From the NCBI GenBank assembly GCA_024400915.1, contig JAKSLX010000009.1, positions 1 through 64,000 of the forward strand: a stretch of DNA of 64,000 nucleotides. Direction: 5' to 3'. The stretch is from Treponema sp. (GTDB lineage Bacteria > Spirochaetota > Spirochaetia > Treponematales > Treponemataceae). The notes below the pieces were generated by a model, which saw only the letters and a list, made by a program, of their open reading frames with translations, had not been told where the DNA came from and searched no databases. Below, piece by piece: positions 32,056-41,376 of the stretch (the stretch's first letter is position 1; each line of letters starts with the position of its first letter). The position numbers and the translations under genes were made by a program.

Positions 32056-33156
32056 ATGAAAAAAAAGTCTGCAGGGTTTATAAAAAAAATTAAAAAAAGA
32101 ATTTTCTTTGCACTGAAGAATCCATTTACTTATCTTTTTATTTTAATTTCTGTTTTGCTCGTAGTTGCGACAATCATAGTTCACAGTACGGAACCATATC
32201 ATCCAGAAGGTGAGGTTACAAACTGGCGTGATGCAATATGGCATTCCATTGTTGCCGTTGTTGCAGCCTACTATGATTATTACATGAAGACTGTTCCAGG
32301 TCGTCTTGCTTCCCTTGGGCTTTTGCTTTTGGGTATGGCGTTCTGGACCATCGTCATGGGTAAAATCACGGAAAGCATCATGTCCGTTCAGGACAAAAAC
32401 AATAAGGGGTTGAAAAAACTTAAGCGTATGAAAGGTCATTTTATTTTGTGCGGATGGAGAGAAGATTACGAAGAGATTCTTGAAGCAGTCGTTAATTCAA
32501 ATGATGATGTTACCAACGACATGATTGTTCTAGTAAACAACGGTCCATTGGAAGAAATTGAAAGGGTTCGTTCCGACAGCCGTTTCCGAGGCATGAAATT
32601 TGTTGCCGGGGATTTTTCCGATGCAGATACCCTTAAGCGTGCCTTTATTGAAACTGCTGCTCGTGTCCTCATTATTTCCGATTATACGGGTGGAACTTCA
32701 GAAATGGAAATTGACAGCCGTACTGTTCTTTCTGTTCTTACAATGAAAAACCTTAATCCAAAGGTTTACATTGCTGCTGGACTTTTAAGTGAAAAATTTC
32801 AGGAACAGCTTAAGATGGCTCATTGCGATGAAATAATCCTTACGACGGAATATGAGCACAGCCTTCTTGCAACCGCCTCAAGCGGACAGGGGTACAGCAA
32901 TGTAATCAAGGCCCTCATAAGCGATGATTCTGATTCCGGCGTAATAATCGAAGAAATTGCTTCAAAATTTTATGCTTCGGAATATAAAAATCTAAGCGCA
33001 CATTATGAAATCGAATCAAAAGGTAGTGATATCCTGGTTGGTATCCTTTCTCCAGGAAATGAACCTGTTCTTACTCCAAGTTCAGAATATTTGATTCCTG
33101 AAAAATCAAAGGCCATTGTAATTCGTGCCAGAGAAATAGAAGGTAACGATGAATAA
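32056..33156 (+). CDS. RCK-domain ion channel subunit, non-canonical filter
   Basis: A 366-residue two-helix channel protein. Membrane segments are at about 22-46 and 84-105; the pore loop between them reads AVVAAYYDYYMKTVPGR, which keeps the trailing P-GR of potassium channels but lacks TVGYG. The cytoplasmic part is an RCK/TrkA-N-like Rossmann domain starting HFILCGWREDYEEIL, similar to the CASTOR/POLLUX group (CGWRRD), and a C-terminal TrkA-C-like part. Ion selectivity cannot be inferred. It overlaps the next, paralogous gene by 8 bases. Single gating helix pairs imply a tetramer, probably of both paralogs. Confidence 0.85.
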   Translation: MKKKSAGFIKKIKKRIFFALKNPFTYLFILISVLLVVATIIVHSTEPYHPEGEVTNWRDAIWHSIVAVVAAYYDYYMKTVPGRLASLGLLLLGMAFWTIVMGKITESIMSVQDKNNKGLKKLKRMKGHFILCGWREDYEEILEAVVNSNDDVTNDMIVLVNNGPLEEIERVRSDSRFRGMKFVAGDFSDADTLKRAFIETAARVLIISDYTGGTSEMEIDSRTVLSVLTMKNLNPKVYIAAGLLSEKFQEQLKMAHCDEIILTTEYEHSLLATASSGQGYSNVIKALISDDSDSGVIIEEIASKFYASEYKNLSAHYEIESKGSDILVGILSPGNEPVLTPSSEYLIPEKSKAIVIRAREIEGNDE

Positions 33157-34327
33157 GAAAAAGAAAAAAAATGCTCCTGTAATAAAGAGGGCATTCAGGT
33201 TTGTTCTTCGCAATCCTGTGGTTCTTGGATACATTGCACTGGTCATATTCATTTACTGTGCCCTTGCCGTTGTCTATACCTTTGAGACTCAAACGGGAAG
33301 TGGCATAGCTACAAAAATGGATACTTTCTGGTTCATGTGCGTTGCCGTCTGTGCGGGATATTTTGAATTCGTGTGTGAATCCATTCCTGGCCGAGCTGCA
33401 GCCATTTCGCTGCTTATCGTTGGTACAATGGTTTTCGGTTACATAAGGGGACAGGTTGCCTCTATGTTTGTTGATATGGCTGAGAAAAAAAATAAAGGGT
33501 TAGGTAAATTGAAGAATCTTGAAGGACATTTTATTATCTGCGGCTGGAGAAACGGCTTTGAAAAAATTCTTGATACAGTTATGGCAAGCAATCCGGATAT
33601 AACTCCAGACATGATTGTTCTTGTAAACGAGGCTCCTGAACACATTGAGGCCCTAAAAAGCGACGACAGGTTTAAGGAAATAAATTATGTTGCAGGGGAT
33701 TTTACTGATGAATCCACTTTACGACGTGCCCACATCGAATCTGCAGCTCGTGCCCTTGTTATCTGCGATCATTCCAAAAAGTATTCCAATCTTGAAGTTG
33801 ATAGCCGTACTGTTCTTGCTGTCCTTACGATAGAAAATATGAGTCGTGGCATCTATGTTGTTGCTGAACTTTTAAGCGGTAAATTTGAAAAGCATCTTCG
33901 CATGGCCCACTGCGATGAAATCATTCTTACGCAAGATTATGAAAGAAGCCTCCTTGCAACCGCTTCCAATGGTGTAGGATATTCAAGTGTAATTTCAAGC
34001 TTCATAAGCGACGACGCTTCAAGCGGAATCCTCATCTATGACATTGAAAAGGATTTTACTGGAACAACCTTTGGCGAGCTTAAAAAATACGAAACTGAAA
34101 AGCACGGTGACAGGGGAGTTCTTGTTGGAATCCTCCTTAATTCCGGCAATTTCCACATCAGGCGTCAGGAAGCTTTACGGGAAGCCCAGAAGAATCCTAA
34201 CATGACCACCATTATAAGCAACCTTCAGAAAGTAAAGAACCTTAAGAGCAATGAGCCTGTTCTTGCACCTTCTGCAGATTTTGTAGTTCCAAAACATTCC
34301 AAGGCAATTTTCGTAAGGGGTAAATAA
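33149..34327 (+). CDS. Second RCK-domain ion channel subunit, paralog
   Basis: A 392-residue paralog of the upstream gene with the same plan: membrane helices at about 23-48 and 83-103, pore loop AVCAGYFEFVCESIPGR without TVGYG, and the RCK part HFIICGWRNGFEKIL. The catalytic-looking segments SRTVLAVLTIENM and AHCDEIILTQDYERSLLATA match the partner almost word for word. An insert near 330-360 (NFHIRRQEALREAQ) is specific to this copy. It ends directly at the start of the cyclic-nucleotide-binding gene. Confidence 0.85.
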   Translation: MNKKKKKNAPVIKRAFRFVLRNPVVLGYIALVIFIYCALAVVYTFETQTGSGIATKMDTFWFMCVAVCAGYFEFVCESIPGRAAAISLLIVGTMVFGYIRGQVASMFVDMAEKKNKGLGKLKNLEGHFIICGWRNGFEKILDTVMASNPDITPDMIVLVNEAPEHIEALKSDDRFKEINYVAGDFTDESTLRRAHIESAARALVICDHSKKYSNLEVDSRTVLAVLTIENMSRGIYVVAELLSGKFEKHLRMAHCDEIILTQDYERSLLATASNGVGYSSVISSFISDDASSGILIYDIEKDFTGTTFGELKKYETEKHGDRGVLVGILLNSGNFHIRRQEALREAQKNPNMTTIISNLQKVKNLKSNEPVLAPSADFVVPKHSKAIFVRGK

Positions 34328-34849
34328 ATGGTAAAGGCAGATTTTGAAGAGGTTCTCCCAAAACTCGTAAAGATTGCGCTGTTCAATGATTTTGATCCTG
34401 CAAAGGAAAATGACCGGCGCATACTCAAGATTGTATATGACAATGTTTCCATAAAGTATTACAAGGCTGGGGAAGTCATCATCAATGAAGGTGATTTGGG
34501 TGATGAATTCTATATCCTCAGTTCCGGAAAAGTTCACATTTCAAAAAGCACTCTTTCCGGTGATGCTCTTGCCCTTGCTGATCTGGATGATTCAATGAAC
34601 ATCTTTTTTGGTGAAACAGCCCTTATCAGCAATGACGAGCGTACTGCAACGGTTACAGCCCTTTCAGATTGCCGTGTTCTTGTCCTTACAAGAAAAAGCT
34701 TTGATGCCATCTGTGAGGCGGAACCGGTGTTCGGTTACAAGGTCCTTAAGGTTCTTGCAGGCCGCATGTCCAATACAATCCGCGGTGTAAACAAGGATAA
34801 GGCTGTCCTTTACGAAGCTTTGTTCAATGAAATTTCAATGTCGTCCTAG
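34328..34849 (+). CDS. Cyclic-nucleotide-binding domain protein
   Basis: A 173-residue single cNMP-binding domain. The beta-roll includes GDEFYILSSGKVHI, and the phosphate-binding cassette reads FFGETALISNDERTATV, keeping the Gly-Glu and the Arg that bind the ribose and phosphate. No effector domain is attached. Its ATG follows the channel stop with no gap, so all three genes form one operon, and the protein may be the detached ligand sensor of the channel. No cyclase is in the window. Confidence 0.85.
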   Translation: MVKADFEEVLPKLVKIALFNDFDPAKENDRRILKIVYDNVSIKYYKAGEVIINEGDLGDEFYILSSGKVHISKSTLSGDALALADLDDSMNIFFGETALISNDERTATVTALSDCRVLVLTRKSFDAICEAEPVFGYKVLKVLAGRMSNTIRGVNKDKAVLYEALFNEISMSS

Positions 34850-34918
34850 GTGATGCAATCTTGTAACGACTTTGTTTTTTCTATATTATTTAGTAACTAA
34901 TTTTTTAGGAGATTTTAT

Positions 34919-35668
34919 ATGGCACGTACACACTATATCGCCGGAAACTGGAAGATGAACACTTCCAAGGCAGAAGCAGTTGCACTCGCAACAGACCTCG
35001 TAGCTCAGCTCAAGGGAAAGACAAACAAGTTCATGATTGGTGTTCCATTCGTATACCTCGATGCAGTAGCACAGGTTGTAAAGGGATCAAACATCATCCT
35101 CGCAGCACAGGACTGTGCAGCAACAGACAACGGTGCACACACAGGTGAAGTTTCTTGTGCAATGCTCAAGGACATCGGATGCCAGTGCGTAATCCTCGGT
35201 CACTCAGAACGCCGCCACGAAATCGGTGAATCAGACGAACTCATCAACAAGAAGGTTCGCAAGGCTCTCGCTTCAGGACTCGAAGTAGACCTTTGTATCG
35301 GTGAACTCCTTTCAGAACGCGAAGCAGGTGAAGCAGAACAGGTTTGCGCATTCCAGCTTTCTGCAGGTCTCGCTGGCGTTACAGCAGAACAGATGAAGAA
35401 CGTAACAATCGCTTACGAACCAGTATGGGCTATCGGAACTGGCAAGACAGCTACTCCAGCTGATGCACAGGCTATCCACAAGTTCATCCGCGGATACATT
35501 GCAAAGCTCTATGATCAGAAGGTTGCTGATGAAGTAATCATCCAGTACGGTGGATCAATGAAGGCTTCAAATGCTCCAGAACTTCTTGCTCAGGAAGACA
35601 TCGACGGTGGTCTCATCGGTGGTGCATCCCTCAAGGCAGAAACATTCGTTCCAATCTGCGAATGCTAA
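34919..35668 (+). CDS. tpiA: Triosephosphate isomerase
   Basis: Glycolytic enzyme interconverting dihydroxyacetone phosphate and glyceraldehyde 3-phosphate. The 249-residue product has the substrate Lys in GNWKMN, the His of GHSERRHEIGE, and the catalytic Glu in AYEPVWAIGTGKTA. AGGAG precedes the ATG. Codon use is strongly biased as in pgk, a sign of high expression. It stands alone, 9 kb from pgk. Confidence 0.98.
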   Translation: MARTHYIAGNWKMNTSKAEAVALATDLVAQLKGKTNKFMIGVPFVYLDAVAQVVKGSNIILAAQDCAATDNGAHTGEVSCAMLKDIGCQCVILGHSERRHEIGESDELINKKVRKALASGLEVDLCIGELLSEREAGEAEQVCAFQLSAGLAGVTAEQMKNVTIAYEPVWAIGTGKTATPADAQAIHKFIRGYIAKLYDQKVADEVIIQYGGSMKASNAPELLAQEDIDGGLIGGASLKAETFVPICEC

Positions 35669-35705
35669 TCTGAATTGATTTAATCATACATAATATGGTA
35701 AGAAA

Positions 35706-35758
35706 TGCATCTTTTTTATGGCAGTAATGTTGTAAGAAAGATGTATTTTTTTTGTTCA
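35706..35758 (+). terminator. Probable terminator of tpiA
   Basis: GCATCTTT (35707-35714) pairs with AAAGATGT around 35738-35745, then a run of eight T. Confidence 0.65.
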
Positions 35759-35790
35759 ATTCATAATTCATAATTCATAATTCATAATTC
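35758..35790. repeat. Tandem heptamer repeat
   Basis: Four to five direct copies of AATTCAT between tpiA and secG. Looks like slippage-type DNA; no gene. Confidence 0.8.
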
Positions 35791-35862
35791 CACTTGAATA
35801 TTTGGGCCTTATTCTTTATTATGTTTAAACTAATTTTTAAACAATTTATTTGGAGATAAAAA

Positions 35863-36228
35863 ATGGGTGTTGTAAAGACAGTTTTGCTCGTAGCATTTGT
35901 AATCGTATGTATTCTTGCTATTCTTCTTGTTCTTGTTCAGAACGATGAAAGCAACGGTATGGGTTCTGCATTTGGTGGTGGAAACAGCGCAGCATTCGGC
36001 GCTCATTCAGGAAGCGTTCTCAAGAAGACAACAGGTGTTCTTGTAGTTCTCTTTTTTGCAATTACTTTCGGACTTGGACTTGTTAATAAGGCATCTGGAA
36101 AGGAAGATCTTTCTTCTACAGCTGCAGCAGTTCAGGGTGAAGCAAAGGCTGCAGAAGCTGAATCTGGTAACTGGCTTGAAAATGAAATTTCAGGTTCAAC
36201 AGCTACAGTAGAACAGGCTGCTGAATAA
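35863..36228 (+). CDS. secG: Preprotein translocase subunit SecG
   Basis: Small inner-membrane subunit of the Sec channel. The 121-residue product has two membrane helices (about 5-25 and 55-75) joined by the Gly/Ser-rich loop MGSAFGGGNSAAFG that is typical of SecG, and an acidic Ala-rich tail longer than in E. coli. GGAGA precedes the ATG. Probably cotranscribed with the EIIA gene 20 bases downstream. Confidence 0.93.
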   Translation: MGVVKTVLLVAFVIVCILAILLVLVQNDESNGMGSAFGGGNSAAFGAHSGSVLKKTTGVLVVLFFAITFGLGLVNKASGKEDLSSTAAAVQGEAKAAEAESGNWLENEISGSTATVEQAAE

Positions 36229-36247
36229 AAAATAATCGGGTTTGTTT

Positions 36248-36700
36248 ATGAATTTTAACAAGATTTTTTCTCCAAAGAGTGTTATACTTAACTTACAGAG
36301 CGAAGAAAAGGATAAACTTTTTGAAGAACTTGTTCAGGCGATTCATGCTGCAAATCCGACTCTTGATCGGGAAGAAGCCCTTGCTTCGGTCCGTGAAAGG
36401 GAAAGTAAAATGACAACTGGCATCATGCATTCCATAGGAGTTCCTCATGGAAACAGCAAATCTGTTAAAGGTTGCGTTGGTGCCGTTGGAATTAGCCAGA
36501 AGGGGATAGACTATGCTTCCCTTGACGGTGAGCCTGTACATTTTGTCTTCCTGCTTATCTGTGGAGAAGGGGAAGATGAATTGCATCTTGAAGTTCTGAA
36601 GGATCTTGCTGTTCTATTGCAGGACAAACAGTTCCTTGAAAATTTGGGCAATTCAAAAGACCCTCAGGAAGTTTACAACCTCCTTTGTCGTTCTGAATAA
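36248..36700 (+). CDS. PTS EIIA domain protein (PtsN/fructose type)
   Basis: A 150-residue single-domain phosphocarrier. The phospho-accepting His is His67 in HSIGVPHG, the type 2 EIIA signature. No permease or EI/HPr is nearby, so a regulatory role like PtsN is likely. The ATG at 36248 is chosen over a TTG two codons earlier. A second EIIA fused to an HTH lies at 54353. It is followed by the V-ATPase operon. Confidence 0.88.
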   Translation: MNFNKIFSPKSVILNLQSEEKDKLFEELVQAIHAANPTLDREEALASVRERESKMTTGIMHSIGVPHGNSKSVKGCVGAVGISQKGIDYASLDGEPVHFVFLLICGEGEDELHLEVLKDLAVLLQDKQFLENLGNSKDPQEVYNLLCRSE

Positions 36701-36723
36701 AAATCAGGCAAACGGGGTGTTTT

Positions 36724-37032
36724 ATGGCCGCAGAAGAAATAGATGTAATCAAGCATCTTATTGATGTTGAAAAAGAAGCTTCAAGCATGATTCTTGAGGC
36801 GCAGGAAAAGGCCGACGCTCTCATTTCTAATGCCAGATCTAAGGCAGATGAAGAATTCCGAAAATCCTATTCGAAACTGGTTGAAGATGTTGAAGTTCAG
36901 GAAAATTCAGCCAGAGAAAAAATCAATTTACAGCATAATACGGAAATCCAGAATTACAGGGAAACTCTGAATGGATTGGAAAAGGATCCTTCTGATTTTA
37001 ATTCCCTTATGAATTCGATTTTGTTTGCATAA
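36724..37032 (+). CDS. V-type ATPase stalk subunit G/H-like
   Basis: A 102-residue, almost wholly helical coiled-coil protein with Ala/Glu/Lys heptads (EAQEKADALISNARSKADEE). It is the first gene of the V-ATPase operon, where a peripheral-stalk subunit pairing with subunit E is expected. GGGGTG precedes the ATG. Assignment rests on position and coiled-coil character. Confidence 0.75.
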   Translation: MAAEEIDVIKHLIDVEKEASSMILEAQEKADALISNARSKADEEFRKSYSKLVEDVEVQENSAREKINLQHNTEIQNYRETLNGLEKDPSDFNSLMNSILFA

Positions 37033-37044
37033 GGCAGGTTGACT

Positions 37045-38076
37045 ATGGCTATGGATAAATCAGCCGCAGATTCTTATGTCTATGCAAAAGCAAGTGGAAT
37101 GCTTGCCAAATCCTATGTAGGTGACAAAGCAAGGGAATTGTTTTCCTTTAATTCCCTTCCAGAACTGTGGTCGTTCCTTTTTAAGAAAGAAATTCCCGTT
37201 GTGCCGGAAGCAATGCTTGCCCGTGCCCTTGAAAAGGAAGCCTTTGATACTTTTGTTTCCCAGTACAGAAAACTCATTGAATGCTATGCGTCTCCAAAAC
37301 CTGTCCTCACAGCTTTGCTTCACGGTTATGACTATGAAAACATAAAGGACATTGGAGCTGCCATTTCACTTAAGGAAAGCAAGTTGCCTGAAATCAACCG
37401 CATAAATCCGTTCAACATAATAAACTATGACAAATGGCCTGATCTTAAGGCAATAACTGCAGAAACGCCTTTGGACTGGTATTCTTCAGCCGTAGACATC
37501 AGGGAACAGCACCTCATAAACCATAAGATTGATTGTCAGAATGTCATTGAAATGGTAAAGGCTCTTGATAAAGTTGAGCTATCCTGCAGAAAAGACGTAA
37601 AAAAACTAATTTCGGAAAAACTTATTGTTGAAAATATTGTTTGGGCAATTCGCCTAAGGTTGTATTATAATATGACGGGAGAGGAAATAATTCCTCTGCT
37701 TGCATATTCTACGGAAGAAAAAAACATTGATGATTATCTTGTTCAGGAGGCGCTCAAGGTACTGGACCTTCCTCTTGATGACTATGAAAGCTGGAAAAAA
37801 TGGAAATACAGGAATCTGCTTAATCCCCATGAAGAGAGTGGTCCGTGGACTGTAGATCCGGGATGGATTTCCACTGCCTTCAAGACTGTTCATGTTGATA
37901 AGGCAAGAAGACTTTTCCATCAGTATCCTTTTACCTGCTGTCCTATGGTTTGCTGGTTCATCATAAAGCAGGATGAACTGGATAACATAAGGACTGCTTC
38001 TGAAAGCCTCAGGCTGAACATTGATTCAAGCCTGGCAATGCGAACTGTTGGAATTGTGGAGGTGAACAATGGCTAG
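37045..38076 (+). CDS. atpC: V-type ATPase subunit C (d, AC39 family)
   Basis: A 343-residue helical protein that links the central stalk to the membrane ring. It has the length and the all-alpha make-up of the vATP-synt AC39 family. I start at the ATG at 37045 rather than the TTG at 37039. Its stop overlaps the start of subunit I. Sequence motifs are few, so part of the evidence is operon order. Confidence 0.8.
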   Translation: MAMDKSAADSYVYAKASGMLAKSYVGDKARELFSFNSLPELWSFLFKKEIPVVPEAMLARALEKEAFDTFVSQYRKLIECYASPKPVLTALLHGYDYENIKDIGAAISLKESKLPEINRINPFNIINYDKWPDLKAITAETPLDWYSSAVDIREQHLINHKIDCQNVIEMVKALDKVELSCRKDVKKLISEKLIVENIVWAIRLRLYYNMTGEEIIPLLAYSTEEKNIDDYLVQEALKVLDLPLDDYESWKKWKYRNLLNPHEESGPWTVDPGWISTAFKTVHVDKARRLFHQYPFTCCPMVCWFIIKQDELDNIRTASESLRLNIDSSLAMRTVGIVEVNNG

Positions 38077-40042
38077 AACAACTGCAATGCGTCTTATTGA
38101 ACTCATGATTTTCCGCCAGGACATCAACAAGGTATTGAAATATCTTGGGGAAATGGGGGATTTTCAGTTTCAGCAGGATTTCAGCATTTCTTCAGATTCA
38201 AAGGCAAGCAACCCTGATCAGGAAATTTTTGATAGCCTTCAGCAGGCCAGGACAAGTTTGGGCCTTGATGACCTTGAATGCCTGAAAGGAAACATCAGTC
38301 TTCCAGTTGACGAGGACAAGGAAATAGCCCAAAAGATTACTGCTGCCGTTGCAAAACTTCATGAGCAGGAACTTACCGCAACGGAAGAAGAAAAGCGTGC
38401 TTCGGCAGAATATAAGGAAGCCCAGGCCTTTTCAAACCTTCAGGTTTCATATTCGGATCTTGAATCCCTTTCGTTCCTTACGCTCAGAATAGGAAAAATA
38501 GAACCTGAAAAATTCGATGAACTTAAGGAAAAGGCTGGAAACAATTTTACCCTTGTGGCTTTGGGTGATGACAGGACAAGGGTTCTTGCTGCCTGTTCAA
38601 AAAAATCAAGGTCTGTTATGGACGGCATCCTTAAGGATTCTGGTTTTGTTGAAGTTGAAATTCCAAAGGAATTCAAAGGAATCCCTGAAAATGTTTTAGG
38701 AACCCTTAAGAAAAATTCTGATGATGCAAAAGCTGCCCTTGAGGAGATCCAGACTGAAAGGAAAAACTACGGGGAAACTCATAAGGATGAACTTTTCAGG
38801 CTCCTTCAGTGCTATTGTGTTGCCAAGCAGATTACTGAAGTTAAAAACAACCTTGAAGCAACCGAATACATTTACAGGCTTACGGGATGGATTCCTGCCT
38901 ATGAAACAAAGGAAGTTTCAAAGAAAATCGACGAGCTTACTTCAAGCCGTTCAGCAGTAAGGGAATACCTTCCGTCTGAAGTTCCTGCCGTTTTGTCTGG
39001 AAAAGAAAAGGTTCCTGTTCAGGTAAAGCACGGTGCCCTCATCAAGAATTTTGAGCGCATGATTTTCAGCTACGGTTCGCCTTTGTACGGAACAATTGAC
39101 CCGACTCCTTTCGTTGCCGTATTCTTTACAGTTCTTTTTGGAATCATGTTCGGTGATGCGGGGCAGGGACTCTGTTTTCTGGTTATCGGTATCCTTAGCT
39201 GTCTTAAGAAGATTAAGATTTCCGGCTGGGAGAAATTCGGTCCTGTCCTTTGCTGTATCGGTGTAAGTTCAACGATAATGGGTCTTCTTACGGGAGAATT
39301 CTTTGCCAACGAAACTATCCTTGAACCTTTTGCCATGTGGGTAACAGGTCTTTTTGGGCATCCTCATGCACCGATCCTCCACATGATGCCTTCAAGCGAC
39401 CCACATTCAATTACTAGAATGTTTACTTTCTTTGGATTTACAATCGGTGTAGGTTTCCTCATCAATACTTGCGGACTTTTGATCAACATCTCAAATCAGA
39501 TCTCCCTCAAGCGTTGGGGCAGGGTTCTGTTTGGAAAGACCGGAATCTCAGGAGCAATATTCTTCTGGTACGTGGTTGCCTTTGCACTTCGCGTTGCCTT
39601 CTTTGGACATGCTCCTCAGATTTATGATTTTGTAATTATCCTTGGGACTCTTTTGATTTCTGCTTTTGGAGAACCTCTTGAGCGCCTCATTGAAAAGGAA
39701 AGTCCGGTTCTTGAAAACGGGGTTCTTTCTGCCGTTATTGGAGCCGTAGTTGAAATCATTGAGATTGTGTCTTCATATCTTTCGAATACAGTCAGTTTTG
39801 TTCGTGTAGGTGCTTTTGCCCTTGCACATGCGGTACTCGGTTACATCATTAATTCCCTTGTGGAGATTACTCCGGGTCCAGGTGGTATTGCCGTAGCAAT
39901 CGTTGGCAACGCAATTGTAGTTGTTCTTGAAGGTATGATCGTAGCAATCCAGGTAGTCCGCCTTCAGTACTATGAGTTCTTCTCAAAGTTCTTCAGCGAG
40001 ACGGGCCGTGAATTCAAGCCATTCAGATTTGAATATAGATAA
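38069..40042 (+). CDS. atpI: V-type ATPase subunit I (a)
   Basis: Membrane stator subunit that forms the ion half-channels. The 657-residue product has a cytoplasmic coiled-coil half (1-330) and about seven membrane helices (340-640). The conserved segments PTPFVAVFFTVLFGIMFGDAGQ and SNTVSFVRVGAFALAHAVL, with its essential Arg, are present. Overlaps subunit C by 8 bases. Confidence 0.95.
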   Translation: MARTTAMRLIELMIFRQDINKVLKYLGEMGDFQFQQDFSISSDSKASNPDQEIFDSLQQARTSLGLDDLECLKGNISLPVDEDKEIAQKITAAVAKLHEQELTATEEEKRASAEYKEAQAFSNLQVSYSDLESLSFLTLRIGKIEPEKFDELKEKAGNNFTLVALGDDRTRVLAACSKKSRSVMDGILKDSGFVEVEIPKEFKGIPENVLGTLKKNSDDAKAALEEIQTERKNYGETHKDELFRLLQCYCVAKQITEVKNNLEATEYIYRLTGWIPAYETKEVSKKIDELTSSRSAVREYLPSEVPAVLSGKEKVPVQVKHGALIKNFERMIFSYGSPLYGTIDPTPFVAVFFTVLFGIMFGDAGQGLCFLVIGILSCLKKIKISGWEKFGPVLCCIGVSSTIMGLLTGEFFANETILEPFAMWVTGLFGHPHAPILHMMPSSDPHSITRMFTFFGFTIGVGFLINTCGLLINISNQISLKRWGRVLFGKTGISGAIFFWYVVAFALRVAFFGHAPQIYDFVIILGTLLISAFGEPLERLIEKESPVLENGVLSAVIGAVVEIIEIVSSYLSNTVSFVRVGAFALAHAVLGYIINSLVEITPGPGGIAVAIVGNAIVVVLEGMIVAIQVVRLQYYEFFSKFFSETGREFKPFRFEYR

Positions 40043-40063
40043 ACTAACATATAGGAGTTTTTT

Positions 40064-40375
40064 ATGAAGAAATTTATCACTGTTTTGACAACATTGATGG
40101 TAATGGGCGCTGCATGTCTTTTTGCAGAAGATGCAGAAAAAGCACAGGCTGCAGCTGCAGGTGCTGGCAGTGCAATCAAGTACATTGCTGCTGCTATTGC
40201 AGTAGGTATTGCTTGTATCGGTGGTGGTGCTGCCGTTGGTAAGATTGGTAGTGCAGCTATGGGTGCCATGGCAGAAAATGCTGAACTTTCAGGTAAGGCT
40301 CTTCCTTTCGTAGGTCTTGCAGAAGGTATCTGTCTCTGGGGCTTCCTTGTTGCTCTCTTCATCATCATCATGTAA
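40064..40375 (+). CDS. atpK: V-type ATPase proteolipid subunit K (c)
   Basis: Rotor-ring subunit. The 103-residue product has an N-terminal signal-like segment (MKKFITVLTTLMVMGAACLF then AED), an Ala-rich stretch, and one hairpin of two membrane helices (about 38-60 and 80-103). The ion-binding Glu is in GLAEGICLW. It has a single hairpin rather than the two of many V-type K subunits. I see no Gln in helix 1 that would point to sodium. AGGAG precedes the ATG. Confidence 0.9.
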   Translation: MKKFITVLTTLMVMGAACLFAEDAEKAQAAAAGAGSAIKYIAAAIAVGIACIGGGAAVGKIGSAAMGAMAENAELSGKALPFVGLAEGICLWGFLVALFIIIM

Positions 40376-40382
40376 TTGACTG

Positions 40383-40718
40383 ATGGATTATTTTGTTATT
40401 GGCGAACGGGAACTTGTCCTTGGCTTTAACCTTGTTGGAGTTCAGGGACAGCCTGTGAGCAATCGGCAGGAAGCTCTTGATTCCTTTAACCTGCACACTG
40501 GTCAGGTCAGGGATATGCGTGCTTCTGTCGAATCGGAAAGACCAAAAGTTCTCATTGTTACTGAAGATGTTGCGGACATGCTTTCTGCAGAAATACAGGC
40601 GTGGCAGATGACAGGTAAATCTCCTTTGATTGTAGAAATTCCTGGTTTGAACGGTCACATTCCTGGCAGAAAAACCCTTACGGATTCCATAAGGGAAGCT
40701 GTGGGAATAAATGTCTGA
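40383..40718 (+). CDS. atpF: V-type ATPase subunit F
   Basis: Central-stalk subunit, 111 residues. It begins YFVIGERELVLGFNLVGV and continues with VLIVTEDVADML, the conserved Rossmann-like pattern of V-type F. Starts 8 bases after subunit K. Confidence 0.9.
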   Translation: MDYFVIGERELVLGFNLVGVQGQPVSNRQEALDSFNLHTGQVRDMRASVESERPKVLIVTEDVADMLSAEIQAWQMTGKSPLIVEIPGLNGHIPGRKTLTDSIREAVGINV

Positions 40719-40755
40719 CTTTTAGTTTTTTATATTTTTATTTAGGTTGAAATTT

Positions 40756-41376
40756 ATGGAAGAATTACGTTCAACAGATGTTCTTGACAGGGAAATCCGT
40801 GCTGACAGTGAAAAGAAAGCCGCTGAAATCCTTGCAAGGGCAGAAGAAAATGCAAAGACAATTCTCGGTGAAGTCCAGGAAAGAATTCTTAAGGCAAAGG
40901 AAGAAGTTGACGCTGCATCTAAAAAGCGCCTTGGAGTTCTGGAGAAAAACCTTGGAGCATCCCTTCCATTGGAAAAGCAGCGCTATCTGGTTTCCTTCAT
41001 CAATGATTCCATTGTTGAAGCCATGAAAACTTATTTTGTAAATCTTGATTCCTCTAAAAAGGAACAGCTCATAGAAAATCTTGCAAAAAATGCGAAGGCA
41101 GTTACGGGCGATGCAAATGTTACTGCCCTTGCTACGGGTAATATGACAAAAGCCTGTGCGGAAAAAATCCTCAAGAATGTTTATGGTTCGGCCTGCATTA
41201 AGGTAGAAGAAAACCACAAGCACGATGATGATCTCCTTGCTTACGGAATTATTCTTTCTACTGAAGATGGAAAAATCACATGCCGTCTTACCCTTGAAGA
41301 AAAAACAAATGAAATACTCAGTCAGAAAAGGGAACAGCTTGCCCTTGCACTTTTTGGCGGGAGGTTGCCTGAATGA
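40756..41376 (+). CDS. atpE: V-type ATPase subunit E
   Basis: Peripheral-stalk subunit, 206 residues. N-terminal coiled coil (about 10-75) and a C-terminal alpha/beta domain that ends in LTLEEKTNEILSQKREQLA, as in the family. Start at the ATG 40756 rather than the TTG at 40747. Its TGA overlaps the ATG of subunit A. Confidence 0.9.
   Translation: MEELRSTDVLDREIRADSEKKAAEILARAEENAKTILGEVQERILKAKEEVDAASKKRLGVLEKNLGASLPLEKQRYLVSFINDSIVEAMKTYFVNLDSSKKEQLIENLAKNAKAVTGDANVTALATGNMTKACAEKILKNVYGSACIKVEENHKHDDDLLAYGIILSTEDGKITCRLTLEEKTNEILSQKREQLALALFGGRLPE

Noticed and set aside
35758..35790. CRISPR-like array from the AATTCAT copies
   Set aside because: Units are 7 bases, contiguous, without spacers; it is a simple tandem repeat.
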